DNA of 64,000 nucleotides from Tessaracoccus flavescens (GTDB lineage: Bacteria; Actinomycetota; Actinomycetes; Propionibacteriales; Propionibacteriaceae), in assembly GCF_001998865.1 (NCBI RefSeq), contig NZ_CP019607.1, positions 1,364,001 to 1,428,000 on the forward strand, written 5' to 3'. Below the pieces are notes generated by a model that ran no database searches, was not told the DNA's origin, and saw only the letters and a program-made list of their open reading frames with translations. Position numbers and translations under genes: made by a program. Below, one piece after another: positions 49,349 to 57,816 of the stretch; positions within the stretch are counted from its first letter, which is position 1, and each line of letters starts with the position of its first letter.

Positions 49349-50542
49349 ATGTCGCAGCCGATCCTGCTCCTCAACTGTGGATCGTCGTCGATCAAGTACC
49401 AGTTGCTTGACCCGTCCCAGCCAGGTCCGCAGGCGGTGGGGATCGTGCAGCGCATCGGGCAGGACATGTCGACCATCGACCACGAGGTCGGCGGCTCCGA
49501 GTACCACGAGGACATCCGCTTCGCCGACCACACCGAGGCCGTCGCCGCCGTCGTGAAGATGTTCGTCGAGCACGGCCCCGATCTCGACTCGGTGGTCGCG
49601 GTCGGCCACCGCACAGTGCATGGCGGCTCCACCTTCGTCGAGTCGGTGCGGATCGACGACGCAGTGATCGCGAAGCTCGAGGAGCTCTCCGACCTGGCTC
49701 CGCTGCACAACCCTCCGGCCATCGCGGGCATCCGTGCCGCCCAGGAGGTGCTGCCCGACGTGCCGCACGTGGCGATCTTCGACACCGCCTTCTTCTCCAC
49801 CCTGCCCGCGGAGGCCTACACGTACGCGATCGACGCCGAGCTCGCCGAGCAGTACGGCATCCGCAAGTACGGATTCCACGGCACCTCGCACAGCTACGTC
49901 TCGAAGAAGGCAGCCGAGTTCCTCGAGCGCCCCCTCACCGAGTTGAAGACGATCGTGTGCCACCTCGGAAACGGCGCCTCGATTTCCGCCGTCGACGGGG
50001 GCGTCGCCATCGACACGTCGATGGGCCTGACCCCGCTCCAGGGCCTCGTCATGGGCACCCGCTCGGGCGACGTCGATCCGGGCCTGCCGAAGTACCTCAA
50101 CGTCGCCGCCCGGATGAGCGTCTCCGAGGTCGACACGATGCTGAACAAGAAGTCCGGCATGGCCGGCATGTGCGGCTACAGCGACATGCGCGACATCAAG
50201 ACCCAGATCGAGGAGGGCAACGAACAGGCCCAGCTCGCGCTCGACGTCTACGTGCACCGCCTCGTCGGCTACATCGGCTCCTACATCGCGATCCTCGGCG
50301 GAGTCGACGCCCTCGTCTTCACCGCTGGCGTCGGCGAGAACGCCGACCACGTCCGCGGCCCGGTCATCCGCCGCCTGGAGGCGCTCGGCTTCGAGCTCGA
50401 CGAGTCGGCGAACCTGGTCCGCTCCAAGGAGCCCCGCGACATCTCGACGCCCGGGTCGAAGGTTCGAGTCCTGGTCATCCCGACCAACGAGGAGTTGGCC
50501 ATGGCCGAGGAGACCCTCGAGGTCATCGGCGCCGAGTTCTGA
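49349..50542 (+). CDS. ackA: Acetate kinase
   Basis: A 397-residue ASKHA-fold kinase: PILLLNCGSSSIKYQLLDPS, VVAVGHRTVHGGSTF, YGIRKYGFHGTSHSYVSKKA, VCHLGNGASISAVDGGVAID, TSMGLTPLQGLVMGTRSGDV, LVFTAGVGENADHVRGPVIR. The catalytic Arg, His and Glu of the family are present. It makes ATP and acetate from acetyl phosphate. The ATG at 49349 is chosen because AAGGAAA sits five to eight bases upstream; an ATG six codons earlier lacks one. It is in an operon with pta. Confidence 0.97.
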   Translation: MSQPILLLNCGSSSIKYQLLDPSQPGPQAVGIVQRIGQDMSTIDHEVGGSEYHEDIRFADHTEAVAAVVKMFVEHGPDLDSVVAVGHRTVHGGSTFVESVRIDDAVIAKLEELSDLAPLHNPPAIAGIRAAQEVLPDVPHVAIFDTAFFSTLPAEAYTYAIDAELAEQYGIRKYGFHGTSHSYVSKKAAEFLERPLTELKTIVCHLGNGASISAVDGGVAIDTSMGLTPLQGLVMGTRSGDVDPGLPKYLNVAARMSVSEVDTMLNKKSGMAGMCGYSDMRDIKTQIEEGNEQAQLALDVYVHRLVGYIGSYIAILGGVDALVFTAGVGENADHVRGPVIRRLEALGFELDESANLVRSKEPRDISTPGSKVRVLVIPTNEELAMAEETLEVIGAEF

Positions 50543-50553
50543 TCCACCGCCGG

Positions 50554-50578
50554 GGGCCCGTGGCGATGCCGCGGGCCC
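50554..50578. terminator. Stem-loop after ackA
   Basis: GGGCCCG-T-GGC pairs with GCC-G-CGGGCCC around GAT. It lies 12 bases after the ackA stop and just before the stop of the convergent membrane-protein gene, so it can serve both directions. Confidence 0.6.
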
Positions 50579-50582
50579 TCAG

Positions 50583-51029
50583 TCATGCCCTGGTGCGGGA
50601 GTCGTCTACCTCAGGTCGGTAGAAGAAGAACGCGATCCCGATGGCGACGCCGGCGACGGCGAGCGCCACCATCGCCACCGCCAGGACGTAGGCCGCGACG
50701 CCGATCCGTGGCTCAAGGACCCACATCGCCGGCATCAGGTTCAACACGACGAGGCCGCCGAGCACGGCGACCACCAGCGCGATGATCCGCTGCGACCAGA
50801 CGGGCGGCCTGCCGCTGCCCCGCGCCGCCCTCAGGTGCGCGACGGCGATCCACAGGCCCCCGCAGCAGGCGACGAGCAGCGTGCCCGCAAGCAGCCTCAG
50901 CGGGCCGAGGCCCGAGGGGATCAGGGCGAGCGAGACGCCGAGCGCGACGATGGCCGCCACCAGGACGACCACCGCCATCAGCGGCCGACGGGTCGCGGGG
51001 CCTGCGGGTTCCTGCATGCGACCGAGCAT
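50583..51029 (-). CDS. Four-helix membrane protein of unknown function
   Basis: A 148-residue protein with four hydrophobic segments: PLMAVVVLVAAIVALGVSLA, LLAGTLLVACCGGLWIAVAH, IIALVVAVLGGLVVLNLMPA, and VLAVAMVALAVAGVAIGIAF. The C-terminus YRPEVDDSRTRA is hydrophilic. No family is recognised. The start may be ATG 51029 or 51017. It lies just downstream of the broken RidA gene on the same strand. Confidence 0.75.
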   Translation of the reverse strand: MLGRMQEPAGPATRRPLMAVVVLVAAIVALGVSLALIPSGLGPLRLLAGTLLVACCGGLWIAVAHLRAARGSGRPPVWSQRIIALVVAVLGGLVVLNLMPAMWVLEPRIGVAAYVLAVAMVALAVAGVAIGIAFFFYRPEVDDSRTRA

Positions 51030-51040
51030 GCCAGACGCCG

Positions 51041-51413
51041 TCAGCGCCAGGGCGACAGTTCGCCCAGGGCCGCCACGGCCTCGATCTCGATCCTGAAGCG
51101 CTGATCGACCAGCGCCGAGACGACGACGAGGGAGGCGGCCGGGGCGGGGTGCGGCAGCCGCTGCCGCCGGACCGCGCGCAACGCCGTCCAGGTCGGAGCT
51201 GTCGGTGAGGAAGGAGGTCACCTTCACGAGCCGATCCATGCCGACGCTCCGCTCGCCGAGCAGCCGCTCGATCCGGTCGAGGCAGGCGGCCGTCTGGGCC
51301 CCGATGTCGTCGCGCACCTCGCCGCCGACCAACGGCACCTGCCCGGAGATGAAGAGGAGCGGCGGCTGCGCGAGGCGCGAGTCGCTGAAGACGGGGCGGG
51401 TGGAGTCGGTCAT
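51041..51413 (-). pseudogene. RidA/YjgF-family gene with a mid-gene frameshift
   Basis: From ATG 51413, with GAGGGG upstream, the frame gives a good RidA N-terminus (QPPLLFISGQVPLVGGEVRD, DIGAQTAACLDRIERLLGER, VKVTSFLTDSSDLDGV). It then becomes an Ala/Arg/Pro-rich frame. The remaining half is found in another frame: APAASLVVVSALVDQRFRIE, then IEAVAALGELSPWR and a stop at 51041. This includes the family's C-terminal IEIEAVA strand. The length from start to stop is 373 bases, one more than a multiple of three. A single insertion near 51170-51190 would explain it, so an assembly error is possible. Confidence 0.8.
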
Positions 51414-51582
51414 GGGATCCCCTCTCGTGGGCGACCACACACTCCTTCCGGAGCCGTTCACCCGTGTCGTTGTGTGAGCCGGACAACCGCGCGCGACAGC
51501 CGTTGTGCGGGAGCAACAAGACGTCAGCCGACGACGCCTACCGCTTGGGCGACCAGCCGCGCGGTGGCGTACCTTAGAGCCC

Positions 51583-52359
51583 ATGGCTTCAGCTTTGATC
51601 ACCGGTGGCACCTCGGGCATCGGGCTCGCTTTCGCGCGCGAGCTCGCGGCACGGGGAATGGACCTCATCCTCGTCGCGCGTGACGAGGCGAGGCTCGAGT
51701 CCGTCGCCGCCGAGCTGACCGAGGTCCACGGCGTCGCCGTCGAGGTCCTTCCCGCCGACCTTTCCGTCCGGGAGGACGTGCTGCGCGTGGCCGAGCGCCT
51801 CGAGGATCCGGCCCGGCCCGTCGAGTGGCTGGTCAACAACGCGGGCTTCGGCCTGCACTCGACCGTGCTAGATCCCGCCGACATCGACCTGCACGCGAAG
51901 GCGCTCGACGTGATGTGCCTCGCCATGCTGATCCTCGGCGGCGCCGCGGGGCGCGCCATGCGCAGCCGCGGCCACGGGCACATCGTCAATGTCGCCTCGT
52001 CATCTGCCGCCATCTTCACCGGCAACTACTCCGCCATCAAGGCGTGGGCCCGCACCTATTCGACGGGCCTCGCACTCGAGCTGCACGGCACCGGCGTCAA
52101 GGTCACCGGCCTACTTCCGGGCTGGGTCCGCACCGAGTTCCACGGCCGCGCGGGCATCAACGCGAGCAAGCTGCCCAACATCGTGTGGATCGACCCCGAC
52201 AAGCTCGTCCGCACGGCCATCGAGGATGCCGAGAAGGGCCGCATCGAGTCGATTCCCGACTGGAAGTGGCGCCTCGCCATGTTCATCGGCGACCACGGCC
52301 CCCGCGGCCTCGCCCGTTTCGTCTCCCGCAAGTTGACCGCTTCGCGGAAGCAGCACTGA
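51583..52359 (+). CDS. Short-chain dehydrogenase, candidate acyl/alkyl-DHAP reductase of an ether-lipid operon
   Basis: A 258-residue classical SDR with TGGTSGIGLAFARELAARGM, VEWLVNNAGFGLHSTVLDPA, GHIVNVASSSAAIFTGNYSA and the YSAIKAWARTYS active-site helix. The C-terminal part is basic (FVSRKLTASRKQH), perhaps membrane-peripheral. Relatives act on lipid-linked ketones. Being first in an operon with a PlsC acyltransferase and an AGPS-like enzyme, it could reduce acyl- or alkyl-DHAP. That step in animals is done by an SDR of the DHRS7B/Ayr1 group. TACCTT (51570-51575) lies seven bases before the ATG (leaderless). Confidence 0.87.
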   Translation: MASALITGGTSGIGLAFARELAARGMDLILVARDEARLESVAAELTEVHGVAVEVLPADLSVREDVLRVAERLEDPARPVEWLVNNAGFGLHSTVLDPADIDLHAKALDVMCLAMLILGGAAGRAMRSRGHGHIVNVASSSAAIFTGNYSAIKAWARTYSTGLALELHGTGVKVTGLLPGWVRTEFHGRAGINASKLPNIVWIDPDKLVRTAIEDAEKGRIESIPDWKWRLAMFIGDHGPRGLARFVSRKLTASRKQH

Positions 52360-52360
52360 C

Positions 52361-53155
52361 GTGGACCTCGAGCCGAGCAACAGCCGCTACACCTCGCGCG
52401 TCCAGGCGACCACCCGCCAGACGGCGCAGTTCCTGCTGCTCAAGCCCGCGCTCAGCCGCCTGCTCAAGATCCATGTCCACGGGCTCGCCAACCTCGACGG
52501 CCTCGAGGGCGCCTTCGCCGTCTTCGGCAACCATTCGTCCCACCTCGACGCCCCGCTGATCCTCTGCTCGTTGCCCAACCGGCTCTCCCGCTACGTCGCC
52601 ACGGGCGCGGCGGGTGACTTCTTCTTCGGCAACTGGGTCAAGGCGATCTCCATGTCGCTGTTCATGAACGCCTTCGCGATCGACCGCGGAAAGGGCGGAA
52701 AGGGACGAAGGGGCATGGCGGGCCAACTGCTGTCCGACGGGGTCCCGATCCTGCTCTTCCCCGAAGGCACCCGCTCCCGCACCGGCGCGATGGGGCCGTT
52801 CATCCCCGGCGTCGCATCCCTGTGCGTCTCCCGCGGCGTCCCGGCCCTTCCTGTGGCGTTGGTCGGTGCCTACGAGGCGTGGCCGTCGAACCAGAAGCAC
52901 CTGCCGAAGGGCCGGCCCGAGGTGCACGTGGTGTTCGGTCGCCCGATGGTCCCGTACCCGGGTGAGATCGCGCTGGAGTTCAACGAGCGGATGCGCCGTC
53001 AGGTTCTTGAACTGCACGACACGACGGCGCGGGCGTACGGTAAAAAGACACTGGCAGAGTACGAGCGGACAGAGGCCCTCCACCGGGCCGAACAGACAGA
53101 GATTGCCTCCTTGGTCGAAGACGCCAGGGAACAGGCTGACAAGCAGGAGGACTGA
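52361..53155 (+). CDS. PlsC-type glycerolipid acyltransferase
   Basis: A 264-residue LPLAT-family acyltransferase. The catalytic HX4D motif is His58 to Asp63 (FGNHSSHLDAP), and the acyl-acceptor motif is FPEGTRSR at 133-140. Other blocks are GVASLCVSRGVPALPVALVG and VVFGRPMVPYPGE. A C-terminal charged helix (ERTEALHRAEQTEIASLVED) follows. It transfers an acyl group to a glycerol-phosphate type acceptor. It starts with GTG 52361, one base after the SDR stop, and its own stop overlaps the AGPS-like start. In this setting the acceptor might be dihydroxyacetone phosphate. Confidence 0.9.
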   Translation: MDLEPSNSRYTSRVQATTRQTAQFLLLKPALSRLLKIHVHGLANLDGLEGAFAVFGNHSSHLDAPLILCSLPNRLSRYVATGAAGDFFFGNWVKAISMSLFMNAFAIDRGKGGKGRRGMAGQLLSDGVPILLFPEGTRSRTGAMGPFIPGVASLCVSRGVPALPVALVGAYEAWPSNQKHLPKGRPEVHVVFGRPMVPYPGEIALEFNERMRRQVLELHDTTARAYGKKTLAEYERTEALHRAEQTEIASLVEDAREQADKQED

Positions 53156-54861
53156 TGATCGAGGGCGTCAAGCAGCAGAAGTGGTGGGGCTGGGGCGAAG
53201 AGGGCCTCGCCTACCGCTACGAGGACAAGCCCAAGTTCCCGGGCTTCGTCCAGAAGATGGTGGGCGTCGACATCACCCGGCCGGTCAAGCCGATCCCCCC
53301 GTTCTCCTCGCTCGACGTTCCCGCCTCCGAACTGTCCGACGAGCTGCGCGCGAAGTTCGTCGACGCGATCGGTGAGAAGTACGTCCAGACCGATGACGAG
53401 ACCCGCGTGGTGCACGCCTACGGCAAGGGCGTCCGCGACCTGATCCGCATCCGCAAGGGCGACCTCGGCCGCGTCCCCGACGTCGTGCTCTACCCCGGCA
53501 CCCAGGAGGAGGTCGAGGCCATCGTCGACGCGTCGGTCGAGGCCGACGCCGTCCTGATCCCCTTCGGCGGCGGCTCCAACATCGTCGCCGCCCTCGAGGC
53601 GCAGCCCGGCGAGACCAGGCAGGTCATCTCCGTGAACCTCGGCCGGATGAGCAAGGTTCTGGAGATCGACGAGACCTCCGGCCTCGCCCACATCCAGGCG
53701 GGCGTCTTCGGGCCCGACATGGAGGACCAGCTGAACGCCCGCGGCTGGACGATGGGACATCACCCCGACTCGTTCGTCTGGTCGACGCTTGGCGGCTGGA
53801 TCGCGACCCGCAGCTCCGGCATGCAGTCCGACAAGTACGGCGACATCGCCGACATCGTCCGCGGCCTCACAATGGTCATGCCCGGCCAGGTGCTCCAGCT
53901 TCGCCCCCTCCCGTCCAGCTCCTCCGGCCCGAGCGTCCGCGAGATGGTGCTCGGTTCCGAGGGCCGCCTCGGCGTGATCACCTCTGCGTGGGTCAACGTG
54001 CACCGCATCCCCGAGGTGCGCGAACTCCAGGCCTACTTCTTCCCGACCTACGAGGACGGCCTCAAGGCATGTGAGCAGATCGTCTCCTCCGACGCCTCGG
54101 TGATGATGGCGCGCGTCTCCGACCCGATCGAGACGCAGTACATCATGGCCAACGGCAAGAAGTCGGGCCGCGTCTCGTCGCTCGCCAACAAGGCCATCCA
54201 GAAGATCATGCTGCAGAAGGGCTGGGACCTCGAGAAGATCGCGATGAGCTTCATCGGTTTCGAGGGCAGCGCCAACCACGTGCGCTACGAGAAGGGTCTC
54301 GTCGGCAAGATCGTCAAGGACAACGGCGGCATGGGCGTCGGCAAGGGCCCAGGAACGCTGTACGACCAGAAGAAGTACGACACCCCCTACATCCGCGACT
54401 TCATGCTCGACCGCGGCCTGATCTGCGACGTCTCGGAGACGACGACGCCGTGGAAATACGCGGCGGAGATCCACGCGAAGATCGTCGACCGCTTCGCCAA
54501 GGCGATGGACGACCTCGGTGTGCGAGGCGTCGTGTTCTGCCACCTCAGCCACTCGTACCACTCGGGCGCCTGCCAGTACTTCACCTTCGCCATCGCCGAC
54601 GACTCCGACAACCAGGAGGCGACCTACGACGCCGCGAAGCGGGTCATCCAGCAGTCGTTCATGGACTTCCACGGCACCGTCTCGCACCACCACGGTGTCG
54701 GCGAGGAGCACAGCCCCTGGATGGACCAGGACATCTCGCCTGCTGGCGTGTTCATCCAGCGCAAGCTCTTCGAGGGCGTCGACCCCGGCCGCAACCTGAA
54801 CCCGGGCAAGATCATCCACGACGGCGAGCCCGGCATCTCGTCGAACTCCAAGGACGCCTGA
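53155..54861 (+). CDS. FAD-dependent alkylglycerone-phosphate synthase (AGPS)-like enzyme
   Basis: A 568-residue vanillyl-alcohol-oxidase-fold flavoprotein. The FAD-binding loop is VLIPFGGGSNIVAALEA (134-150). The region TLGGWIATRSSGMQSDKYGD (211-230) closely follows the AGPS family pattern. The FETS/PW-like DVSETTTPWKYA is at 425-436, the acceptor-site HSYHSGACQYFTFA at 466-479, and SHHHGVGEEHSPWM at 510-523, with the histidine triplet needed by AGPS. The end DPGRNLNPGKII is family-typical. AGPS exchanges the acyl chain of acyl-DHAP for an alkyl group, making the ether bond. AGGAGG lies four bases before the ATG at 53155. It is the last gene of the SDR-PlsC-AGPS operon. Confidence 0.9.
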   Translation: MIEGVKQQKWWGWGEEGLAYRYEDKPKFPGFVQKMVGVDITRPVKPIPPFSSLDVPASELSDELRAKFVDAIGEKYVQTDDETRVVHAYGKGVRDLIRIRKGDLGRVPDVVLYPGTQEEVEAIVDASVEADAVLIPFGGGSNIVAALEAQPGETRQVISVNLGRMSKVLEIDETSGLAHIQAGVFGPDMEDQLNARGWTMGHHPDSFVWSTLGGWIATRSSGMQSDKYGDIADIVRGLTMVMPGQVLQLRPLPSSSSGPSVREMVLGSEGRLGVITSAWVNVHRIPEVRELQAYFFPTYEDGLKACEQIVSSDASVMMARVSDPIETQYIMANGKKSGRVSSLANKAIQKIMLQKGWDLEKIAMSFIGFEGSANHVRYEKGLVGKIVKDNGGMGVGKGPGTLYDQKKYDTPYIRDFMLDRGLICDVSETTTPWKYAAEIHAKIVDRFAKAMDDLGVRGVVFCHLSHSYHSGACQYFTFAIADDSDNQEATYDAAKRVIQQSFMDFHGTVSHHHGVGEEHSPWMDQDISPAGVFIQRKLFEGVDPGRNLNPGKIIHDGEPGISSNSKDA

Positions 54862-54979
54862 GCATCCTCGGGTCCTGGGCCGCGCCCGAGACCTGCGTGA
54901 TGCGGAGGGCGACGGCCGATCCTCGCCCGCCCCCTGACGCGGGAGCGCGCGGCCGCCGTCGGGCATCTAGACTCGCTCC

Positions 54980-55750
54980 ATGCTCACCGTGCTCTCGCCC
55001 GCGAAGTCCCTCGACTACGAGTCGAAGCTCCCCACCCGGAAGCACTCGGAGCCGCGACTGCTGGGACAGTCGGAGGGGCTGATCGAGATCATGCGGACGA
55101 AGTCGCCCGCGGACATCTCCCAGCTCATGCACATCTCCGACGAACTCGCCCACCTGAACGCGACCAGGTTCGCCGAGTGGTCGCGCGAGCACACGCCGAA
55201 GAACTCCCGACAGGCCATCCTCGCGTTCAACGGCGACGTCTACCAGGGGCTGCGGGCCTACGAGTTCGAGGCGAGGGACTTCACTGACGCCCAGAAGACC
55301 GTCCGCATCCTCTCCGGCCTGTACGGCCTGCTGCGTCCCCTCGACCTGATCGAGCCATACCGGCTCGAGATGGGAACGAGGCTCGCCTCCAGCCGCGGAA
55401 AGACCCTCTACGACTGGTGGGGCACGCAGGTGACCGATCTCCTGGCAAAGGACCTCGAGGGCTCCCCCGGCTCCCCCGTGCTGGTCAACCTGGCGAGCAA
55501 CGAGTACTCGAAGGTGATCGACAGGCGGCGCCTCGGCGCCCGCGTCATCTCACCGCGTTTCGAGGACCGCGACGGCAACGGCGAACCGCGCATCGTCAGC
55601 TTCTTCGCGAAACGCGCTCGGGGCACGATGGCCGGCTGGCTGGTCCGCAACCGCGTCCGCTCTGCCGCGAAGCTGGTCGACTTCGACGCCGACGGCTACG
55701 CCTACGACGAGGCCCGCTCGACGAGGGACGAACCCGTCTTCGTCCGCTGA
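54980..55750 (+). CDS. yaaA: Peroxide stress protein YaaA (DUF328/UPF0246)
   Basis: A 256-residue YaaA protein: MLTVLSPAKSLDYESKLPTR, ARFAEWSREH-like helix, AILAFNGDVYQGLRAYEFEA, LRILSGLYGLLRPLDLIEPY-type block, NLASNEYSKVIDRRRLGARV, and FFAKRARGTMAGWLVRNRV. In E. coli it lowers free iron during peroxide stress and binds DNA. TAGACT (54968-54973) lies six bases before the ATG (leaderless). It is slightly divergent in the YEPYRLEMG region but full length. Confidence 0.95.
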   Translation: MLTVLSPAKSLDYESKLPTRKHSEPRLLGQSEGLIEIMRTKSPADISQLMHISDELAHLNATRFAEWSREHTPKNSRQAILAFNGDVYQGLRAYEFEARDFTDAQKTVRILSGLYGLLRPLDLIEPYRLEMGTRLASSRGKTLYDWWGTQVTDLLAKDLEGSPGSPVLVNLASNEYSKVIDRRRLGARVISPRFEDRDGNGEPRIVSFFAKRARGTMAGWLVRNRVRSAAKLVDFDADGYAYDEARSTRDEPVFVR

Positions 55751-55768
55751 TTTGTTGGGCGGGAACGC

Positions 55769-55800
55769 GATGAGGCGCGGCCAGACGGCCGCCCCTCATC
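55769..55800. terminator. Bidirectional terminator between yaaA and the first DUF4190 gene
   Basis: GATGAGG-CG-CGGCC pairs with GGCCG-CC-CCTCATC around a short AGA-type loop, midway between convergent stops at 55750 and 55813. Confidence 0.75.
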
Positions 55801-55812
55801 TCTCGTCTCAGG

Positions 55813-56340
55813 TCAGAACTGGCTGAACACGGCCGCCATGAAGGCGATGTACAAGATGATGAACACGATGTACAGGGCGATCCCGACGATCCAGATGATC
55901 CCGAAGACCTTGCCGAGCGTGTAGCCGGTCTTCAGCTGGCCGCCCCACTGGAAGGGGGCCCCGGCCTCGATCTCCTTCTTCGCCTGAGCGCCCATGTACC
56001 AGGCGACGAAGGCGGTGACGCCGGTGAAGATCCCGACGATGCCGAGGATGAACACCATCTGCGACTGCGGGTGCTCCGGAGCGGGGATGTAAGCGCCGTA
56101 GCCGGGGCCGTAGCCCTGCTGCTGCCCATAGCCCGGCTGCTGACCCGGGTAGCCCTGGTTGTAGGGAACGGGAGCGTAACCCGGCTGCTGCGGCTGCTGA
56201 CCGTACGGGGCCGAGCCGTAGGGGGCAGAGCCGTACGACTGCGGCTCGCCATAGGGCGAGGCGCCGTAGCTGGACTCGGCGTACTGGTTGTCTTGGCCAC
56301 GGCCTGGGGTGCCGGGACGGAAATCAGGGTGTTCAGCCAT
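55813..56340 (-). CDS. DUF4190-type membrane protein with Tyr/Pro/Gln-rich tail (paralogue 1)
   Basis: A 175-residue protein. The N-terminal 95 residues are a low-complexity cytoplasmic segment of YGQ/YGS/PGY units (YGSAPYGSAPYGQQPQQPGY). Two membrane helices follow: MVFILGIVGIFTGVTAFVAW, YMGAQAKKEIEAGAPFQWGG, and VFGIIWIVGIALYIVFIILY. The AKKEIEAGAP loop between helices is shared by all three tandem paralogues. The function is unknown; such proteins often sit at the division or growth zone. It ends near the yaaA terminator. Confidence 0.8.
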   Translation of the reverse strand: MAEHPDFRPGTPGRGQDNQYAESSYGASPYGEPQSYGSAPYGSAPYGQQPQQPGYAPVPYNQGYPGQQPGYGQQQGYGPGYGAYIPAPEHPQSQMVFILGIVGIFTGVTAFVAWYMGAQAKKEIEAGAPFQWGGQLKTGYTLGKVFGIIWIVGIALYIVFIILYIAFMAAVFSQF

Positions 56341-56404
56341 GGGAAGGCCCCTTCCTTTCAGGGATGCTGCCAGTGTCTCACAGGACGGTGCTAGCTCCGC
56401 GGAC

Positions 56405-56436
56405 GAAAAAGGGCCGGACGCCGAAGCGTCCGGCCC
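56405..56436 (-). terminator. Intrinsic terminator of the second DUF4190 gene
   Basis: Perfect 11-base arms GGGCCGGACGC (56411-56421) and GCGTCCGGCCC (56426-56436) with a CGAA tetraloop. On the minus strand it is followed by TTTTTCG. It lies just after the stop at 56452. Confidence 0.9.
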
Positions 56437-56451
56437 CTGACGGGTCTTGGG

Positions 56452-56832
56452 TCAGCTGCCGTAGACCGACATCGCGCCGAGACCGGTCGCGAAGAGGATG
56501 ATCATCAGGATGATGTAGAACACGATGAGCACGATGTAGATGATCGAGAAGACCTTGCCGAGCATGTAGCCGGTCTTCAGCTTGGTGCCCTCCCATGCGT
56601 AGGGGGCTCCCGCCTCGATCTCCTTCTTGGCCTGGCCGCCCAGGTACCAGGCGATGAAGGCCACGATCGGCACGAAGATGCCGACGATGCCCAGGATGAA
56701 CACGGTCTGGGTCTGGGGGTGCTCCTGAGCGCCGCCAACCGCGCCGTAGCCGGGCTGACCGGCAGGCTGGCCGTAGCCGTAGTTGGGCGACTGCTGCGGG
56801 TCAGGCTGGCCGTAGCCACCGGGCTGGGACAT
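56452..56832 (-). CDS. DUF4190-type membrane protein (paralogue 2)
   Basis: A 126-residue shorter paralogue. The N-terminus is Gln/Gly/Tyr-rich (MSQPGGYGQPDPQQSPNYGY). The helices TVFILGIVGIFVPIVAFIAW, YLGGQAKKEIEAGAPYAWEG and SIIYIVLIVFYIILMIILFA follow. The core VFILGIVGIF and AKKEIEAGAP are nearly identical to paralogue 1, showing recent tandem duplication. GGAGAC precedes the ATG at 56832. It has its own terminator, so it is probably transcribed alone. Confidence 0.82.
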   Translation of the reverse strand: MSQPGGYGQPDPQQSPNYGYGQPAGQPGYGAVGGAQEHPQTQTVFILGIVGIFVPIVAFIAWYLGGQAKKEIEAGAPYAWEGTKLKTGYMLGKVFSIIYIVLIVFYIILMIILFATGLGAMSVYGS

Positions 56833-56940
56833 GTCGTCTCCTATGTGTAACTGGTCGTTGCCTAACGATTCTGTGTCATGCACCGGTTCAACCGCAAGGG
56901 TTTCGGTACACCAATTGGACGCTCCGACAAGCGGAGAGGC

Positions 56941-57771
56941 TCAGCCGAACATGATTGCCAGCATGATCAGGGCCGTGAACATCATCATGAAGATGGTGTA
57001 GACGATGCCGATCACGTACCCGGTCGTGGCCATTCCGCCGAAGCGGTACGGCGCCCCCTGGGCGATCTCCCGCTTCGCCTTCGCGCCCATGTACCAGGCG
57101 ATCGGCGCGGTCACCCCGACGAAGAAGCTGGCGATCCCGAGCCCGAGGATCGCGCCGCTGGACGGGTGCTCGGGCACGGCGGCCTGGAACGACGCGTAGG
57201 GATAGGGCTGCACCGGGTACCTGGGCCCGTAGGGCTGGACCTGCGCGTACTGTGGGGCCCCCGGCTGCTGGTAGCCGTAGCCGTAGCCGTAGTTGGGCGG
57301 CTGCTGAGGCAGATGCTGTTGGACGGGCGCGGGCTGGGGGGTGCGGTAGTCGTCGACGACCGGCGCGGGGGTGGGCGCCACATAGCCGGCGTCGTAGGGC
57401 GTCGGCTCCTGGTCGAGGCTGTCGTATCCCGACGAGTAGGTGTAGTCGGGTGCCTGGCTGCCAGGGTTGTAGCCGTACTGCTCGGCCTCCGGTTCGACGG
57501 CGCTCGAGGCGGCGCGGGCCGCGGTGCCGGACCCGGGAGCGGTGGGCTCGTAGCTGTAGTCCTCGGAGGCGGACTCATGGGCGAGGTGTTCTGAGGCGGG
57601 CTCGACGCTTTCCTCTGCCGCACGGGCCGCAACGTGCTCGGGCATCGACGGCTCGGCCCCGGGGCCGCTCGACTCGTACCCCGTCGGGGCCTCGTCGGCT
57701 GAGCTCGAGTAGTCGGGGCTCAGATAGGTCGGCTCGTAGGGCTGCGGCTCGTGCTCATTCGGCGACGACAT
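56941..57771 (-). CDS. DUF4190-type membrane protein with long acidic N-terminal region (paralogue 3)
   Basis: A 276-residue protein. About 190 residues of disordered, acidic Ser/Glu/Pro/Tyr-rich sequence (EEASDEYS-like composition, with YGYGYGYQQPGAPQYAQVQP near the end) precede the same two-helix core: SGAILGLGIASFFVGVTAPI, AWYMGAKAKREIAQGAPYRF, TTGYVIGIVYTIFMMMFTAL. The loop AKREIAQGAP parallels AKKEIEAGAP of the others. The start is ATG 57771, because GGAGGT lies four bases upstream. The GTG two codons earlier is rejected. Confidence 0.8.
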   Translation of the reverse strand: MSSPNEHEPQPYEPTYLSPDYSSSADEAPTGYESSGPGAEPSMPEHVAARAAEESVEPASEHLAHESASEDYSYEPTAPGSGTAARAASSAVEPEAEQYGYNPGSQAPDYTYSSGYDSLDQEPTPYDAGYVAPTPAPVVDDYRTPQPAPVQQHLPQQPPNYGYGYGYQQPGAPQYAQVQPYGPRYPVQPYPYASFQAAVPEHPSSGAILGLGIASFFVGVTAPIAWYMGAKAKREIAQGAPYRFGGMATTGYVIGIVYTIFMMMFTALIMLAIMFG

Positions 57772-57816
57772 TTCCACCTCCGATGTGGGGTACAGCTCAC
57801 AAGTGTATGCGCGACG

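Noticed and set aside
55990..57600. Repetitive CTGCTG/GTAGCC-rich DNA suggestive of a CRISPR or tandem repeat
   Set aside because: The repeats are irregular and encode the YGQ/PGY low-complexity tails of the DUF4190 proteins. No uniform repeats or spacers exist.
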